Shown here piece after piece: positions 1-7,769 of a stretch of DNA of 64,000 nucleotides; position 1 is the stretch's first letter, and each line of letters starts with the position of its first letter. The position numbers were made by a program, and so were the translations under genes. Below the pieces are notes generated by a model. That model was given only the letters and a program-made list of their open reading frames with translations, was not told where the DNA came from and made no database searches. The DNA lies in assembly GCA_903851445.1 (NCBI GenBank), contig CAINOH010000009.1, positions 387,784-451,783 on the forward strand, written 5' to 3'. The stretch comes from an uncultured Microcaldota archaeon (GTDB taxonomy: Archaea; Micrarchaeota; Micrarchaeia; Norongarragalinales; CAINOH01).

Positions 1-169
1 CTTCCTGTGTCATGTCGAATGTGTGCAGGAGAACGCGCCGCATCTCCTTTATTGCATACTCGTTGGTCACAAGCTCGGAACCCGAAGAGAAGACTAGATT
101 GACTGCATTTCTTTCCCTTCCAGTTGTCGAGGACACGAGTACGCCCGTATCTAGAAAAAGTGCAGTCAT
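1..169 (-). CDS. PIN-domain ribonuclease, VapC-like toxin (truncated by window edge)
   Basis: Only the first 56 codons lie in the window. The N-terminus reads MTALFLDTGVLVSS, with the early Asp (D7) that binds metal in PIN nucleases, and a later NEYAIKEMRRVL stretch whose Glu matches the second acidic position of the fold. PIN toxins cleave RNA and are neutralised by a co-transcribed antitoxin. It follows the AbrB-type gene after 11 bases, with GGTGA placed 4 bases before the ATG, so the two form one minus-strand operon. The C-terminal half cannot be judged. Family call is good; toxin activity is inferred from context. Confidence 0.75.
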   Translation of the reverse strand, partial: MTALFLDTGVLVSSTTGRERNAVNLVFSSGSELVTNEYAIKEMRRVLLHTFDMTQE

Positions 170-180
170 GTTTCACCAGC

Positions 181-450
181 TTACCCTTCGCCATACTCTT
201 CCTTGTAGACTTCTGTCCTTACCTCGCGGCAAATCCTGACTATGTCCTTTTGCGTGAGTCCCTTCTCGTCGGCAATCCTGCGGATCTTCACTAATATGTC
301 CTCGCTTACGGGCGTTGTCTTGCGCAAGAGCAGGCCATCCTTGTGCTCGACGACGTAAAGCGATGTGCCTGGCAGTATGCCCAGCTTTTTCCGGTCGCGT
401 GCGGGAAGCGTCACTTGGCCGTTTACGTTTACTGTTACGAAGTTTGACAT
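181..450 (-). CDS. AbrB/SpoVT-family antitoxin (VapB-like)
   Basis: 89-residue protein. Residues 1-45 (MSNFVTVNVNGQVTLPARDRKKLGI then LPGTSLYVVE) match the swapped-hairpin AbrB fold: N-G-Q-V-T-L-P, a short helix, and a hydrophobic strand. The C-terminal half is a charged helix that in VapB proteins wraps around the toxin. It is encoded directly upstream of the PIN gene. A GGTGG sits 5 bases before the ATG, and a perfect 10-bp inverted repeat lies about 25 bases upstream of the start, as expected for an autoregulated antitoxin promoter. The pair occupies the place where uS3/uL22/uL29 would precede aIF1 in many archaea. Confidence 0.85.
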   Translation of the reverse strand: MSNFVTVNVNGQVTLPARDRKKLGILPGTSLYVVEHKDGLLLRKTTPVSEDILVKIRRIADEKGLTQKDIVRICREVRTEVYKEEYGEG

Positions 451-473
451 TCAAACCACCCTGAATAATTCAT

Positions 474-498
474 TAAATCTAATGATTTATTAGATTTA
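474..498. promoter_or_regulatory. Perfect palindromic operator upstream of the toxin-antitoxin pair
   Basis: TAAATCTAAT (474-483) and ATTAGATTTA (489-498) are perfectly complementary 10-base arms separated by 5 bases. The site lies 24 bases upstream of the AbrB-type ATG in a very AT-rich stretch that would also hold the TATA element. VapB/AbrB antitoxins commonly bind such dyads to repress their own operon. The sequence is seen directly; the binding is inferred. Confidence 0.65.
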
Positions 499-635
499 TT
501 AAATCCCGTCAGTTCAGGGTAAACGAGCTTTGGCTTCCATCCAGCCAAAAAGATGGCGTTTAGCGCAGGTAAAAAAACAGTTTATCTTTGCCAGAAGACA
601 AAACCCGCTTCACCAGAACCGCGGCCTGCGCCTGT

Positions 636-680
636 ATTAAAAACGTATATCGCTACTATTATCAAGCGCCGAAAACGGCG
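636..680 (+). promoter_or_regulatory. Probable promoter and 5' leader hairpin of aIF1
   Basis: An AT-rich TATA-like stretch (about 636-650) precedes aIF1. A small perfect hairpin, CGCCG-AAAA-CGGCG, lies at 667-680, within the likely 5' UTR. GGAG at 690-693 is the Shine-Dalgarno site, 13 bases before the ATG. Nothing else is apparent in the 451-706 intergenic stretch apart from the antitoxin operator. Confidence 0.4.
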
Positions 681-706
681 GGAATCTACGGAGTGTAAAA
701 CTAAGA

Positions 707-1021
707 ATGTCTGACATCTGTTCCAAATGCGGCCTTCCACAGGATATCTGCGCGTGCAGGACCCTTGAGAAGGAGACCACCAAGCAGTTGCGCGTGTACG
801 CAACCAAGAAGCGCTTCAACAAACTAGTCACCATCGTCGATGGCCTGACTGACGATGAGCTCTTCAAGGTCCGCAAGGAGCTCAAGAGCAAGCTCGCGTG
901 CGGCGGGACCGCAAAGAACGGCCTGATAATACTCCAAGGCGACCACCTGGACAAGGTGGTCGATTACATCGTTTCCCTCGGCTATCCCAGAGAAGCCATT
1001 AAAAACCTTGGTTTGCAATAA
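707..1021 (+). CDS. Translation initiation factor aIF1 (SUI1/eIF1 family)
   Basis: 104 residues. An N-terminal Cys cluster (CSKCGLPQDICAC, residues 5-17) resembles the zinc-binding head of many archaeal SUI1 proteins. It is followed by the SUI1 domain, with the basic KKRFNKLVTIVDGL strand-loop and the C-terminal GDHLDKVVDYIVSLG helix. aIF1 binds the small ribosomal subunit and monitors start-codon selection. It opens the plus-strand ribosomal protein superoperon; SUI1 followed by the RNase P protein and uS17 is the classic archaeal order. The ATG is preceded by GGAG. Confidence 0.93.
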   Translation: MSDICSKCGLPQDICACRTLEKETTKQLRVYATKKRFNKLVTIVDGLTDDELFKVRKELKSKLACGGTAKNGLIILQGDHLDKVVDYIVSLGYPREAIKNLGLQ

Positions 1022-1084
1022 TTGCTTCCGCATTTTCTTGCAACTGCACTCGTGCCATTGCACCAAATGCATGATTTGATATTG

Positions 1085-1411
1085 ATGGACGCAAAGACGT
1101 CCGTTCCCTTTCGCCGAAGCCAAAAGCAAGGCATGGGATTCCTCTGCGAAGAGCTCATCGGGCTTTCCGCACGGGTCCTTGGTTCGCCCTGCAAAGGTCT
1201 TTGCGGCTTGGAGGGAAAAGTGGTCGACGAGACGAAGGACACCTTCGTAATCCGGACCGCCAAGGGCGACAAACTAGTACCCAAGCAGGGTTCGGTCTTC
1301 GAGTTCGAAGGCCACCCCGGAGCAGCTGTAAAGGGCGACTGGATTTGTTTCCGACCCGAGGACCGCACCAAGAAAGTATCCGACCTCCTGCGAAGGAACC
1401 GGCTGCGATGA
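1085..1411 (+). CDS. rnp1: Ribonuclease P protein component 1 (Rpp29/Pop4 family)
   Basis: 108 residues from the ATG at 1085. The in-frame TTG at 1022 would add an unconserved 21-residue N-terminus. The core has the Sm-like barrel pattern of archaeal Rpp29: LIGLSARVLGS, GLEGKVVDETKDTFVIRT and the C-terminal FRPEDRTKKV. The protein stabilises the RNase P RNA specificity domain for tRNA 5' maturation. It lies between aIF1 and uS17, its usual place, and its TGA overlaps the next ATG (ATGA). Confidence 0.9.
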   Translation: MDAKTSVPFRRSQKQGMGFLCEELIGLSARVLGSPCKGLCGLEGKVVDETKDTFVIRTAKGDKLVPKQGSVFEFEGHPGAAVKGDWICFRPEDRTKKVSDLLRRNRLR

Positions 1412-1719
1412 AAAGAAGGAAAGAAGTTGAGCTTATGGAAAAGAAATCCGAAGGAAAATCCGCAACGGTCATCTCTACTCGCGGAATGATATTCACGGGG
1501 ACAGTGGTAAGCCGCAAGGCGGAGAAGACCGCAGTTGTATCCATTGACTACCTGCGCAAGGTGCCAAAGTTCGAGCGGGTTGAAAAGCGCAGGACCAAGC
1601 TCCACGTCCACGTTCCTGACGGCATGGACGTAAAGGAAGGCGACAAGGTCAAGTTCGTCGAGTGCCGCAAGCTCTCAAAGACAAAGAGCCACGTAGTAAC
1701 CGAGGTTCTCAAGGGATAA
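1408..1719 (+). CDS. Small ribosomal subunit protein uS17
   Basis: 103 residues from the ATG at 1408, which overlaps the Rnp1 stop; an in-frame ATG at 1435 (94 residues) is an alternative. The OB-fold signature is clear: FTGTVVSRKAEKTAVVSIDY, a basic VEKRRTKLHVHVPDG, and a C-terminal KVKFVECRKLSKTKSHVV. The N-terminal CPFHG-like segment typical of archaeal uS17 is absent, so this version is short. It binds the 5' domain of 16S rRNA. Confidence 0.9.
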   Translation: MKRRKEVELMEKKSEGKSATVISTRGMIFTGTVVSRKAEKTAVVSIDYLRKVPKFERVEKRRTKLHVHVPDGMDVKEGDKVKFVECRKLSKTKSHVVTEVLKG

Positions 1720-1737
1720 TTTTTTTCGTGATTTACA

Positions 1738-2133
1738 ATGCAGGGACTCACAGCGCGCATCACAAAGCCACTTACCATCGGCACCCGCCTGACTTGCGAT
1801 GACAACTCCGGCGCAAAAATAGTCGAAATCATAGGGGTAATAGGTTGCCACGGCAGGCTTCGCCGCTACCCGTCAGCCGGAATCGGCGACATCGTCATCG
1901 TGTCCGTAAAGAAGGGCAAGCCCGAGATGGTCAAAAAGAAGGAACGCGCCGTCATCACCCGGCAGAAGTTCGCATTCAGGCGCGGAAAGGAGCGCATAAA
2001 GTTCGAGGACAACGCCTGCGTCATCATCGACGACGCCGGCCTGCCCAAGGGAACCGAAATCAAGGGAGCTGTTGCACGCGAGATTGCAGAGCGCTTCCCC
2101 AAGGTCGTGCCCCTCTCCTCAGCAGTCATCTAA
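1738..2133 (+). CDS. Large ribosomal subunit protein uL14
   Basis: 131 residues, normal archaeal length. Diagnostic segments are LTCDDNSGAKIVEIIGV, the GIGDIVIVSVKKGKPEM loop, and the C-terminal GTEIKGAVAREIAERFPKV. It sits at the subunit interface near the factor-binding region of 23S rRNA. GTGATT lies 4 bases before the ATG. The gene follows uS17 after 18 bases and precedes uL24, the conserved order. Confidence 0.96.
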   Translation: MQGLTARITKPLTIGTRLTCDDNSGAKIVEIIGVIGCHGRLRRYPSAGIGDIVIVSVKKGKPEMVKKKERAVITRQKFAFRRGKERIKFEDNACVIIDDAGLPKGTEIKGAVAREIAERFPKVVPLSSAVI

Positions 2134-2152
2134 TCCTTACACGTGATTTTTC

Positions 2153-2608
2153 ATGAAATTCTCAAGGTCGGTCTCGAAACAGCCGCGAAAGAAGAGGAAG
2201 GAGCGCTACCAGGCGCCTCTACACAAGGCCCGCTCGTACCTCCACTGCAACGTTGCAAAGGAGATACGCAAGAAGGTCGGCTCGCGTTCTGCATTGGTCC
2301 GCCGTGGCGACACCGTAAAGGTGATGCGCGGCACTTTCAAGAAGAAGACCGGCAAGGTCGTAGAAGTTGACTACAAGACGCTCAAGGTATTCGTAGAGGG
2401 AATGACCGCCCAGGGACGCAAGAGCAAGAAGCGCTCGTTTTTGCCCTTCGACTCGTCAAACCTGCAAATCATCGACAAGTTCTCCGGCAAGGAGGAAAAG
2501 CAGGCGGCAAAGCCCGTACCTGCAGTTCCTGCAAAGAAGGAAGAAAATAAGGCAGAGGTCAAACCAACAGCAGCGCCAGTTGCTAAAGCAGCGGCGCCGA
2601 CTGCGTAA
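2153..2608 (+). CDS. Large ribosomal subunit protein uL24 with low-complexity C-terminal tail
   Basis: 151 residues. Residues 1-115 are a normal archaeal uL24: basic N-terminus SKQPRKKRKERYQAPLH, then a KOW motif, VRRGDTVKVMRGTFKKKTGKV. The last ~40 residues are an Ala/Pro/Lys-rich tail (repeated KPVPAVPAKK and KAAAPTA style) with no folded-domain pattern. GTGAT lies 5 bases before the ATG. uL24 is an early-assembly protein near the polypeptide exit. Tails of this type recur on eL32, uS4, uS11 and uS13 in this genome. Confidence 0.94.
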   Translation: MKFSRSVSKQPRKKRKERYQAPLHKARSYLHCNVAKEIRKKVGSRSALVRRGDTVKVMRGTFKKKTGKVVEVDYKTLKVFVEGMTAQGRKSKKRSFLPFDSSNLQIIDKFSGKEEKQAAKPVPAVPAKKEENKAEVKPTAAPVAKAAAPTA

Positions 2609-2628
2609 TTTAGAGGTAAAAAACGTTT

Positions 2629-3336
2629 ATGGCAAGCCACGGAATGAAGAGGCACATGAAGCGCCTGGCAAGGCCCAAGGCCATGCCGATTTCAGCCAAG
2701 AAGTACACTTACCTGCGGAAGGCCTCAGCGGGTCCGCACAAGAAGGACCAGTCGCTCCCGATTGCAACGTTCCTTGTCGAAATCCTTGCAGTTGCTGAGA
2801 ACGCGCGCGAGGCGCGCAAGCTCCTTCGCGGCGGGGTTGTCTTCGTCGACGGCAAGGCAGTACGCGACCCGTCATTCCCAATAGGGCTGATGGACGTAAT
2901 ATCAATCCCGCTTGTGGAGAAGCACATCCGCGTCACCATCTTCAAGGGAAAGCTCGCATTCACCCCGATTTCAAAGGACCTGGTTTCGCAGAAGCTCTGC
3001 AGGATCGCCTCAAAGGTCCAGCTTGGAAAGACAAAGTTCCAGCTCGGCCTTCACGACGGCCGCAACATAATGGTCGAGGACGGGAAGAAGTACTCGACAG
3101 GCGGAACGCTCAAGATTGCGGTCCCGAGCCAGAAGGTGGAGGACTACCTTGCATTGCAGAAGGGAGCAACCTGCCTCATCGACAAGGGAGTGCACGCGGG
3201 AACAGTCGCTGTCTTGGAGGCGCTCATCGAGCGCGAGGCAAGCAGGGCAACTGACGCCACGCTCAAGACGCAGGAAGGCAAGGTCTTCACTACGCGCAAG
3301 GACTACCTGTTCGTGGTCAACGGCGGCTTCCAGTAA
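2629..3336 (+). CDS. Small ribosomal subunit protein eS4
   Basis: 235 residues, the usual archaeal length. The N-terminal HGMKRHMKRLARPKAMPI, the S4-like RNA-binding segment around residues 45-90 (ARKLLRGGVVFVDGKAVRD) and the central LCRIASKVQLGKTKFQLGLHDGRN are typical of eS4. It is archaeal/eukaryotic-specific and lies between uL24 and uL5 as expected. GAGGT is 9 bases upstream of the ATG. Confidence 0.96.
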   Translation: MASHGMKRHMKRLARPKAMPISAKKYTYLRKASAGPHKKDQSLPIATFLVEILAVAENAREARKLLRGGVVFVDGKAVRDPSFPIGLMDVISIPLVEKHIRVTIFKGKLAFTPISKDLVSQKLCRIASKVQLGKTKFQLGLHDGRNIMVEDGKKYSTGGTLKIAVPSQKVEDYLALQKGATCLIDKGVHAGTVAVLEALIEREASRATDATLKTQEGKVFTTRKDYLFVVNGGFQ

Positions 3337-3359
3337 TCATATCCAAAGATTGATGTTTT

Positions 3360-3887
3360 ATGGCAAGCGAAATGATCCGCATCGACAAGGTCACGCTCAA
3401 CTGCGGCGTAGGCGCACCGGGACAGGAGCTCGAGAACGCGCGCACGCTGCTTGAGCGCATCTCTGGCCACAAGGCGGTATACACTCAGGCAAAGTCGCGC
3501 AACCCCACGTTCAAGATAAGGAAGGGCGACAACATCGGATGCAAGGTCACGCTTCGCGGCAAGGAGTCTGAGGAGCTTTTGAAGAAGGCGCTCGATGTTC
3601 CGGACCACCAGATTTCCGAAAAAAGTTTCGACGACTGCGGCAACGTGGCGTTCGGTATCAAGGAATACATCGATTTTCCGGGAATTAAGTACGACCCAAA
3701 AATCGGGATGATGGGCTTTGACGTGTGCATCACGCTTGTGAAGGCGGGTGTGCGCGTGCAGAGGCGAAAGATCCAGCCTCGGAAGCTTCCGCGCAAGCAG
3801 CGCGTAGGCAAGAAGGAGGCGCAGGAGTTCATGGCAAAGAACTTCAGCGTCCAGGTAATCGCTGCCGCAGAGGCAAACGAGGCATAA
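3360..3887 (+). CDS. Large ribosomal subunit protein uL5
   Basis: 175 residues. It begins MASEMIRIDKVTLNCGVG and contains the uL5 hallmarks SGHKAVYTQAKSRNPTFKIRKGDNIGCKVTLRG and YIDFPGIKYDPKIGMMGFDV. It binds 5S rRNA and helix 84 of 23S rRNA in the central protuberance. The start ATG is 23 bases after the eS4 stop, with TTGATG as a weak Shine-Dalgarno site. The C-terminus is slightly extended and alanine-rich. Confidence 0.95.
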   Translation: MASEMIRIDKVTLNCGVGAPGQELENARTLLERISGHKAVYTQAKSRNPTFKIRKGDNIGCKVTLRGKESEELLKKALDVPDHQISEKSFDDCGNVAFGIKEYIDFPGIKYDPKIGMMGFDVCITLVKAGVRVQRRKIQPRKLPRKQRVGKKEAQEFMAKNFSVQVIAAAEANEA

Positions 3888-3914
3888 ATTACATTTCATT
3901 ATTAGGTGAAACAT

Positions 3915-4070
3915 TTGCAGAAGGACGAAAGCAAGTACAAGATGCGCGGCAACCGCCGCTGCTGGAGATGCGGGAACGTCCGCGGGCTCATCCGTAAGTA
4001 CGGCCTGTTTTGTTGCAGGAAGTGCTTCCGCGAGACCGCGGTAGACCTGGGCTTCAAAAAGTACGGCTAA
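3915..4070 (+). CDS. Small ribosomal subunit protein uS14 (zinc-binding form)
   Basis: A 51-residue gene that automatic callers easily miss. It starts with TTG at 3915, 5 bases after AGGTGA. The product contains CWRCG and CCRKC, four Cys that bind one zinc, and [17 protein letters not shown], the conserved uS14 core. It ends LGFKKYG. Position between uL5 and uS8 is the universal one. It binds the 3' major domain of 16S rRNA in the 30S head. Confidence 0.94.
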   Translation: MQKDESKYKMRGNRRCWRCGNVRGLIRKYGLFCCRKCFRETAVDLGFKKYG

Positions 4071-4085
4071 GTGATGTGAATATTC

Positions 4086-4469
4086 ATGGCTGACAATCTC
4101 GCAAACGCGCTCAACGCGGTGAAGGTATCCGAGGGCAAGGGCAAGCACGAAATAGTCGTGCCGGCGTCCAAGCTCATACGTGAAGTACTCACCATCCTCA
4201 AGGCCCAGGGTTACATCGGCGACTTCGAGTTCCGCGAGGACGGAAAGAGCGGGGTCATCCGCGTCGGCCTGGTTGGCAAGGTCAACAACTGCGGCATAGT
4301 GTCGCCCCGCTTCTCCGCAAGGCAGGATGAGTGGGAAAAATGGGAGCAGCGCTACCTTCCGGCACGCAACGTCGGCATGCTCATCATCAGCACCTCCAAG
4401 GGGCTCCTGACGAACGCACAGGCGCGCGAGCAGGGAGTGGGCGGAAGGCTCCTGGCATTCGTGTATTAG
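4086..4469 (+). CDS. Small ribosomal subunit protein uS8
   Basis: 127 residues, close to the archaeal norm. It starts MADNLANALNAVKVSEGKGK. The C-terminal segment VGMLIISTSKGLLTNAQA followed by GGRLLAFVY is the uS8 signature. It binds helix 21 of 16S rRNA. GTGATG lies 12 bases upstream of the ATG. It continues the run between uS14 and uL6. Confidence 0.96.
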   Translation: MADNLANALNAVKVSEGKGKHEIVVPASKLIREVLTILKAQGYIGDFEFREDGKSGVIRVGLVGKVNNCGIVSPRFSARQDEWEKWEQRYLPARNVGMLIISTSKGLLTNAQAREQGVGGRLLAFVY

Positions 4470-4484
4470 GTTTTTGTGGTTCTT

Positions 4485-4985
4485 ATGGAAATTCCGGCTG
4501 GATTGACTGTCTTGGTCTCAAAGGACAAGGTCACTGTAAGCAAGGGCGCTGATTCGCTTGAGCACTACTACGACTCGTCCAAGGTCAAGGTCGCAGTCGA
4601 GGCCGGGAAAGTCTCTTTCGCGCCAATAGGCAAGCAGGGGCGCAGGGTCAAGTCGGCTTTGTGCACAGCTGAGGCGCACGTGCGCAACATGATATTGGGC
4701 CTTGCAACGCCCTACTCGAAAAAGCTCTCGCTTGTTTACGCGCACTTTCCGGTCACCGTCGAGGTGAAGGGCTCCGACGTGTTCATCAAGAACTTCCTCG
4801 GCGAGAAGCTCGCGCGAAAGGCAAGGATTGCGGGCAAGACCAAGGTCAAGGTCGCAGGTCAGGACATAACTGTCGAGGGGCCGAGCAAGGACGACGTAGG
4901 CCAGACAGCTAACAACATCGCAAAGGCAACCCGCATCACAAACAAGGACATCCGCGTCTTTCAAGACGGGATTTATTACGCTTAA
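4485..4985 (+). CDS. Large ribosomal subunit protein uL6
   Basis: 166 residues from the ATG at 4485. The GTG three codons upstream belongs to the Shine-Dalgarno region, not the protein. Two-domain uL6: N-terminal MEIPAGLTVLVSKDKVTVSK and C-terminal LARKARIAGKTKVKVAGQDITVEGPSK, with VGQTANNIAKAT near the end. It lies near the factor-binding site of the 50S subunit. It is followed after 9 bases by eL32. Confidence 0.95.
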   Translation: MEIPAGLTVLVSKDKVTVSKGADSLEHYYDSSKVKVAVEAGKVSFAPIGKQGRRVKSALCTAEAHVRNMILGLATPYSKKLSLVYAHFPVTVEVKGSDVFIKNFLGEKLARKARIAGKTKVKVAGQDITVEGPSKDDVGQTANNIAKATRITNKDIRVFQDGIYYA

Positions 4986-4994
4986 GTGATTCTT

Positions 4995-5435
4995 ATGGCA
5001 GCAATCCACCCGAAGTTCGTACGCCAGAACCGCTCAGTAGACAAGCGTGTCGGAGAGGCTTGGCGGAAGCCTCGCGGCATTGACAACAAGCAGCGCGTGA
5101 TGCTCAATTGGGCCGGAGCCATGCCCAACATCGGCTACCGCTCGCCAAAGGACGGCCGCGGAAAGCGCAACGGCAAGATGCTCAAGGTAATCCACAACGA
5201 GGCCGAACTCGCAGCGTGCGACGCAAAGGCCGATGGCATTTACTTTGCCGCAACAATCGGCAAGAAAAAGCGCGCAGTGCTGCTCGTAAAGGCCCAGGCA
5301 ATGGGCATACGCGTTTATAACTCGGGAATACCGCGCAAGAACCCGGCGGACAAGAAGGCGGCCGTGGCAAAGGAAGCTGCAAAAGCAGTTTCGACTCCGG
5401 CGGCCCCTGCGGCGCCAAGGCAAAATGATTATTGA
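4995..5435 (+). CDS. Large ribosomal subunit protein eL32
   Basis: 146 residues from the ATG at 4995. An upstream in-frame GTG is part of the GTGATT ribosome-binding site. The core KFVRQNRSVDKRVGEAWRKPRGIDNKQR and IGYRSPKDGRGKRNGK identify eL32. The last ~30 residues are alanine/proline-rich and non-conserved. Found only in archaea and eukaryotes. It sits between uL6 and eL19, as expected. Confidence 0.93.
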   Translation: MAAIHPKFVRQNRSVDKRVGEAWRKPRGIDNKQRVMLNWAGAMPNIGYRSPKDGRGKRNGKMLKVIHNEAELAACDAKADGIYFAATIGKKKRAVLLVKAQAMGIRVYNSGIPRKNPADKKAAVAKEAAKAVSTPAAPAAPRQNDY

Positions 5436-5447
5436 TGGTGCATTGAT

Positions 5448-5882
5448 GTGTCAATAGAGACTACAAAGAGAGTCGTTTCACGCTTCGCAAAGGTCGGCGA
5501 GAGTCGCATTGCAATCCGCGACTACAAGGCTGCAAAGGACGCGCTCACTGCCGACGACATGCGCGAGCTTGTCAAGACAGGAGCAATCGAGATTAGGCCT
5601 GCCAAGGGCGTCGGACGCGCAAAGGCCCGCGCAAAGCAGGCGCGAAAAGAAGCAGGCAGGCGCCGCGGGAGTGGAAGCCGCAAGGGCAGTCAGTTCGCAA
5701 AGACCACCCGCAAGGACAGGTGGGTAACCAAGGTCCGCGCACAGCGCAAGGTCCTTGTCAACCTCAAGCCAAGGCTTGCAGATGGCGCTTACCGCGAGCT
5801 TTACTCGCAGGTCAAGGGCGGTATGTTCCGCGACAAGAAGCACCTGCTCTCGCACACTGTCGCAAAGGGATACTTGAAATAA
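5448..5882 (+). CDS. Large ribosomal subunit protein eL19
   Basis: 144 residues from a GTG start (GTG TCA ATA GAG), with GGTG 8 bases upstream. Hallmarks are DDMRELVKTGAIEIRPAKGVGRAKARAK, a very basic GRRRGSGSRKGS and TTRKDRWVTKVRAQRKVL, the long helix of eL19 that reaches across the 50S. Archaeal/eukaryotic-specific. It is co-transcribed with eL32 and uL18. Confidence 0.95.
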   Translation: MSIETTKRVVSRFAKVGESRIAIRDYKAAKDALTADDMRELVKTGAIEIRPAKGVGRAKARAKQARKEAGRRRGSGSRKGSQFAKTTRKDRWVTKVRAQRKVLVNLKPRLADGAYRELYSQVKGGMFRDKKHLLSHTVAKGYLK

Positions 5883-5903
5883 TCATTATTAGGTGTTTTG
5901 ATT

Positions 5904-6446
5904 TTGACTAAGGCAAATGGACCAAATTACCTGGTGCACTTCCGCAGGCGGCGCGCTGGCCGAACTGACTACCAGCGCAGGCTCGCACTCTTAAAGTCGG
6001 GCATCCCCCGCATGGTGGTGCGCAAGACCAACCGCTATGTGGTGGTCCACGTAACCAAGTTGTCGGACAATGGCGACGTGACCGTTGCCCACGCGACTTC
6101 GCAGTCCCTAAAGGATTACGGCTTTGCTGGAAAGTGCAACGCGCCCTCGGCATACCTTACTGGCCTGCTCGTAGGCAGGATGGCGAAGGCAGCCGGAATC
6201 ACCAAGGTCATTCTCGACATCGGGCTGCACACATCAACGCAGGGGAGCATAGTCTTCTGCTGCCAGAAGGGCGCCATTGACGCGGGCCTCGAGTCCTCGC
6301 TTGACAGGGAGAAACTCCCGGAAGAGTCTCGCATTACCGGCTCGCACTTGAAGAGCGGCGCTGACTTTGCAAAGGCAAAGGAAGCAATCCAGAAGGCGGA
6401 TCTAACTGTTGCCAAGAGCGGCAAGAAGAAGGTTGACAAGAAATGA
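5904..6446 (+). CDS. Large ribosomal subunit protein uL18
   Basis: 180 residues from TTG at 5904; a TTG two codons upstream overlaps the leader and is less likely. N-terminus TKANGPNYLVHFRRRRAGRTDYQRRLALLKSG is the archaeal uL18 signature, and the 5S rRNA-binding core continues through KDYGFAGKCNAPSAYLTGLLVG. The C-terminal tail is lysine-rich. The stop codon overlaps the uS5 ATG (ATGA). Confidence 0.94.
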   Translation: MTKANGPNYLVHFRRRRAGRTDYQRRLALLKSGIPRMVVRKTNRYVVVHVTKLSDNGDVTVAHATSQSLKDYGFAGKCNAPSAYLTGLLVGRMAKAAGITKVILDIGLHTSTQGSIVFCCQKGAIDAGLESSLDREKLPEESRITGSHLKSGADFAKAKEAIQKADLTVAKSGKKKVDKK

Positions 6447-7189
6447 GATTCCAGAACAGGCGCAACGGCCCCCGCGAAGAACGCGTCATCGACCTTTCCG
6501 GTTGGGTCCCAAAGACCAGCCTCGGCCGCAAGGTCAAGTCCGGCGAGATAACTTCCATTGACCAGATACTTGAGAAGGGCCAGAAGATTCTAGAGCCCGA
6601 AATCGTCACAATGCTCCTTCCGGACCTCAAGGAGGAGGTCCTTGCCCTTCGCAGCACCCAGCGCATGACCGCGTCGGGCCGCAAGCAGAAGATGGAGGCG
6701 TTCGTCGCGCTTGGGAACAAGCGCGGGTACATAGCGCTCGGAGTGGGCAAGGCAGTCGAGGCACGCGACGCAATCGCGGAGGGAATCTCCGACGCAAAGA
6801 AGCGCGTCATAAAGGTGCGCCTCGGTTGCGGCTCGTGGGAGTGCGGCTGCGGAACAGGCCACTCAGTGCCCCGCGAGGTCATCGGCAAGAACTCGAGCAC
6901 GCAGATTACAATCAAGCCCGCACCACGCGGCGTCGGCCTCGTGGCAGGCGAAGTGGCAAAGAAGGTGCTCACGCTCGCAGGAGTGTCCGACGCGTGGACC
7001 TTTGCAAAGGGGCGCACGCGCAACGTGCTCAACATGGTGCTCGCCACCATTGACGCGCTCGACTCGCTCAACTCGCTCAAGGCAGGAAAGGGCGGGAGCA
7101 TATACGACGACATCGCAGCAGAAATCGCAAAGATTCCCGCTGACGAGGTAGTGCAGGTCCCGGCAGCAGCAGAGCCGGAGTCGGCATAA
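6443..7189 (+). CDS. Small ribosomal subunit protein uS5
   Basis: 248 residues. The dsRBD-like N-terminal domain contains KEEVLALRSTQRMTASGRKQKMEAFVALGNKRGYIALG. The C-terminal domain has VRLGCGSWECGCGTGHSVPREVIGKNSS and the conserved APRGVGLVAGEV. It helps form the mRNA entry channel and supports decoding fidelity. It starts within the uL18 stop codon, indicating tight translational coupling. Confidence 0.96.
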   Translation: MRFQNRRNGPREERVIDLSGWVPKTSLGRKVKSGEITSIDQILEKGQKILEPEIVTMLLPDLKEEVLALRSTQRMTASGRKQKMEAFVALGNKRGYIALGVGKAVEARDAIAEGISDAKKRVIKVRLGCGSWECGCGTGHSVPREVIGKNSSTQITIKPAPRGVGLVAGEVAKKVLTLAGVSDAWTFAKGRTRNVLNMVLATIDALDSLNSLKAGKGGSIYDDIAAEIAKIPADEVVQVPAAAEPESA

Positions 7190-7208
7190 TTTTCAGGATT
7201 TGATTTTA

Positions 7209-7760
7209 ATGGACAATAAACCACAAGCAAAGAAAGCCGCACAAAAGCCGCAGGCAAGGGCCACAAACACCCAGGCCGGAAAGGCGGACGGCGGCAGCAC
7301 CATAATCGTGCGCATCCGCGGCATGCGGACTACCCCGCGCAGGTCAGAGCACACCATGCTCCTTATGAACCTCTCGCGCAAGTACCACTGCGCAATCCTG
7401 CCAAACGACGCGATAGGCCGCGGGATGATAGAGCACGCAAAGGACTTCATCACCTGGGGCAAGGCAAGCGCAAAGACCGTTGACGAGCTCTTCGCAAAGA
7501 GGGGCCGCACCGTTGACGGGAAGGCGCTGACTGATGATTACCTGAAGGCAAGCAAGTCCGGGTTCGGCTCGGTAAAGGAGCTCTCCGCAGCAGTGCTTGC
7601 AGGAACAACCCGGCTTTCGCGTGTCAAGCAGGTCAAGCCGATTTTCCGGCTGACCCCGCCACGCGCAGGCTCCGGCTCAATCAAGGCAATATTCCCGGAG
7701 GGCGCTCTTGGAGCGCGCAACGAGAAGGAAATGGACGAGCTCATAGCATCAATGATTTAA
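7209..7760 (+). CDS. Large ribosomal subunit protein uL30
   Basis: 183 residues from the ATG at 7209. The first ~28 residues are a Lys/Ala/Gln-rich extension. The uL30 fold then begins (TIIVRIRGMRTTPRRSEHTMLLMNLSRKYHCAIL), with the archaeal C-terminal domain containing VKPIFRLTPPRAGSGSIK. The TTG in TTGATTTT upstream is not used. It lies between uS5 and uL15 as usual. Confidence 0.94.
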   Translation: MDNKPQAKKAAQKPQARATNTQAGKADGGSTIIVRIRGMRTTPRRSEHTMLLMNLSRKYHCAILPNDAIGRGMIEHAKDFITWGKASAKTVDELFAKRGRTVDGKALTDDYLKASKSGFGSVKELSAAVLAGTTRLSRVKQVKPIFRLTPPRAGSGSIKAIFPEGALGARNEKEMDELIASMI

Positions 7761-7769
7761 GTGATTCTT

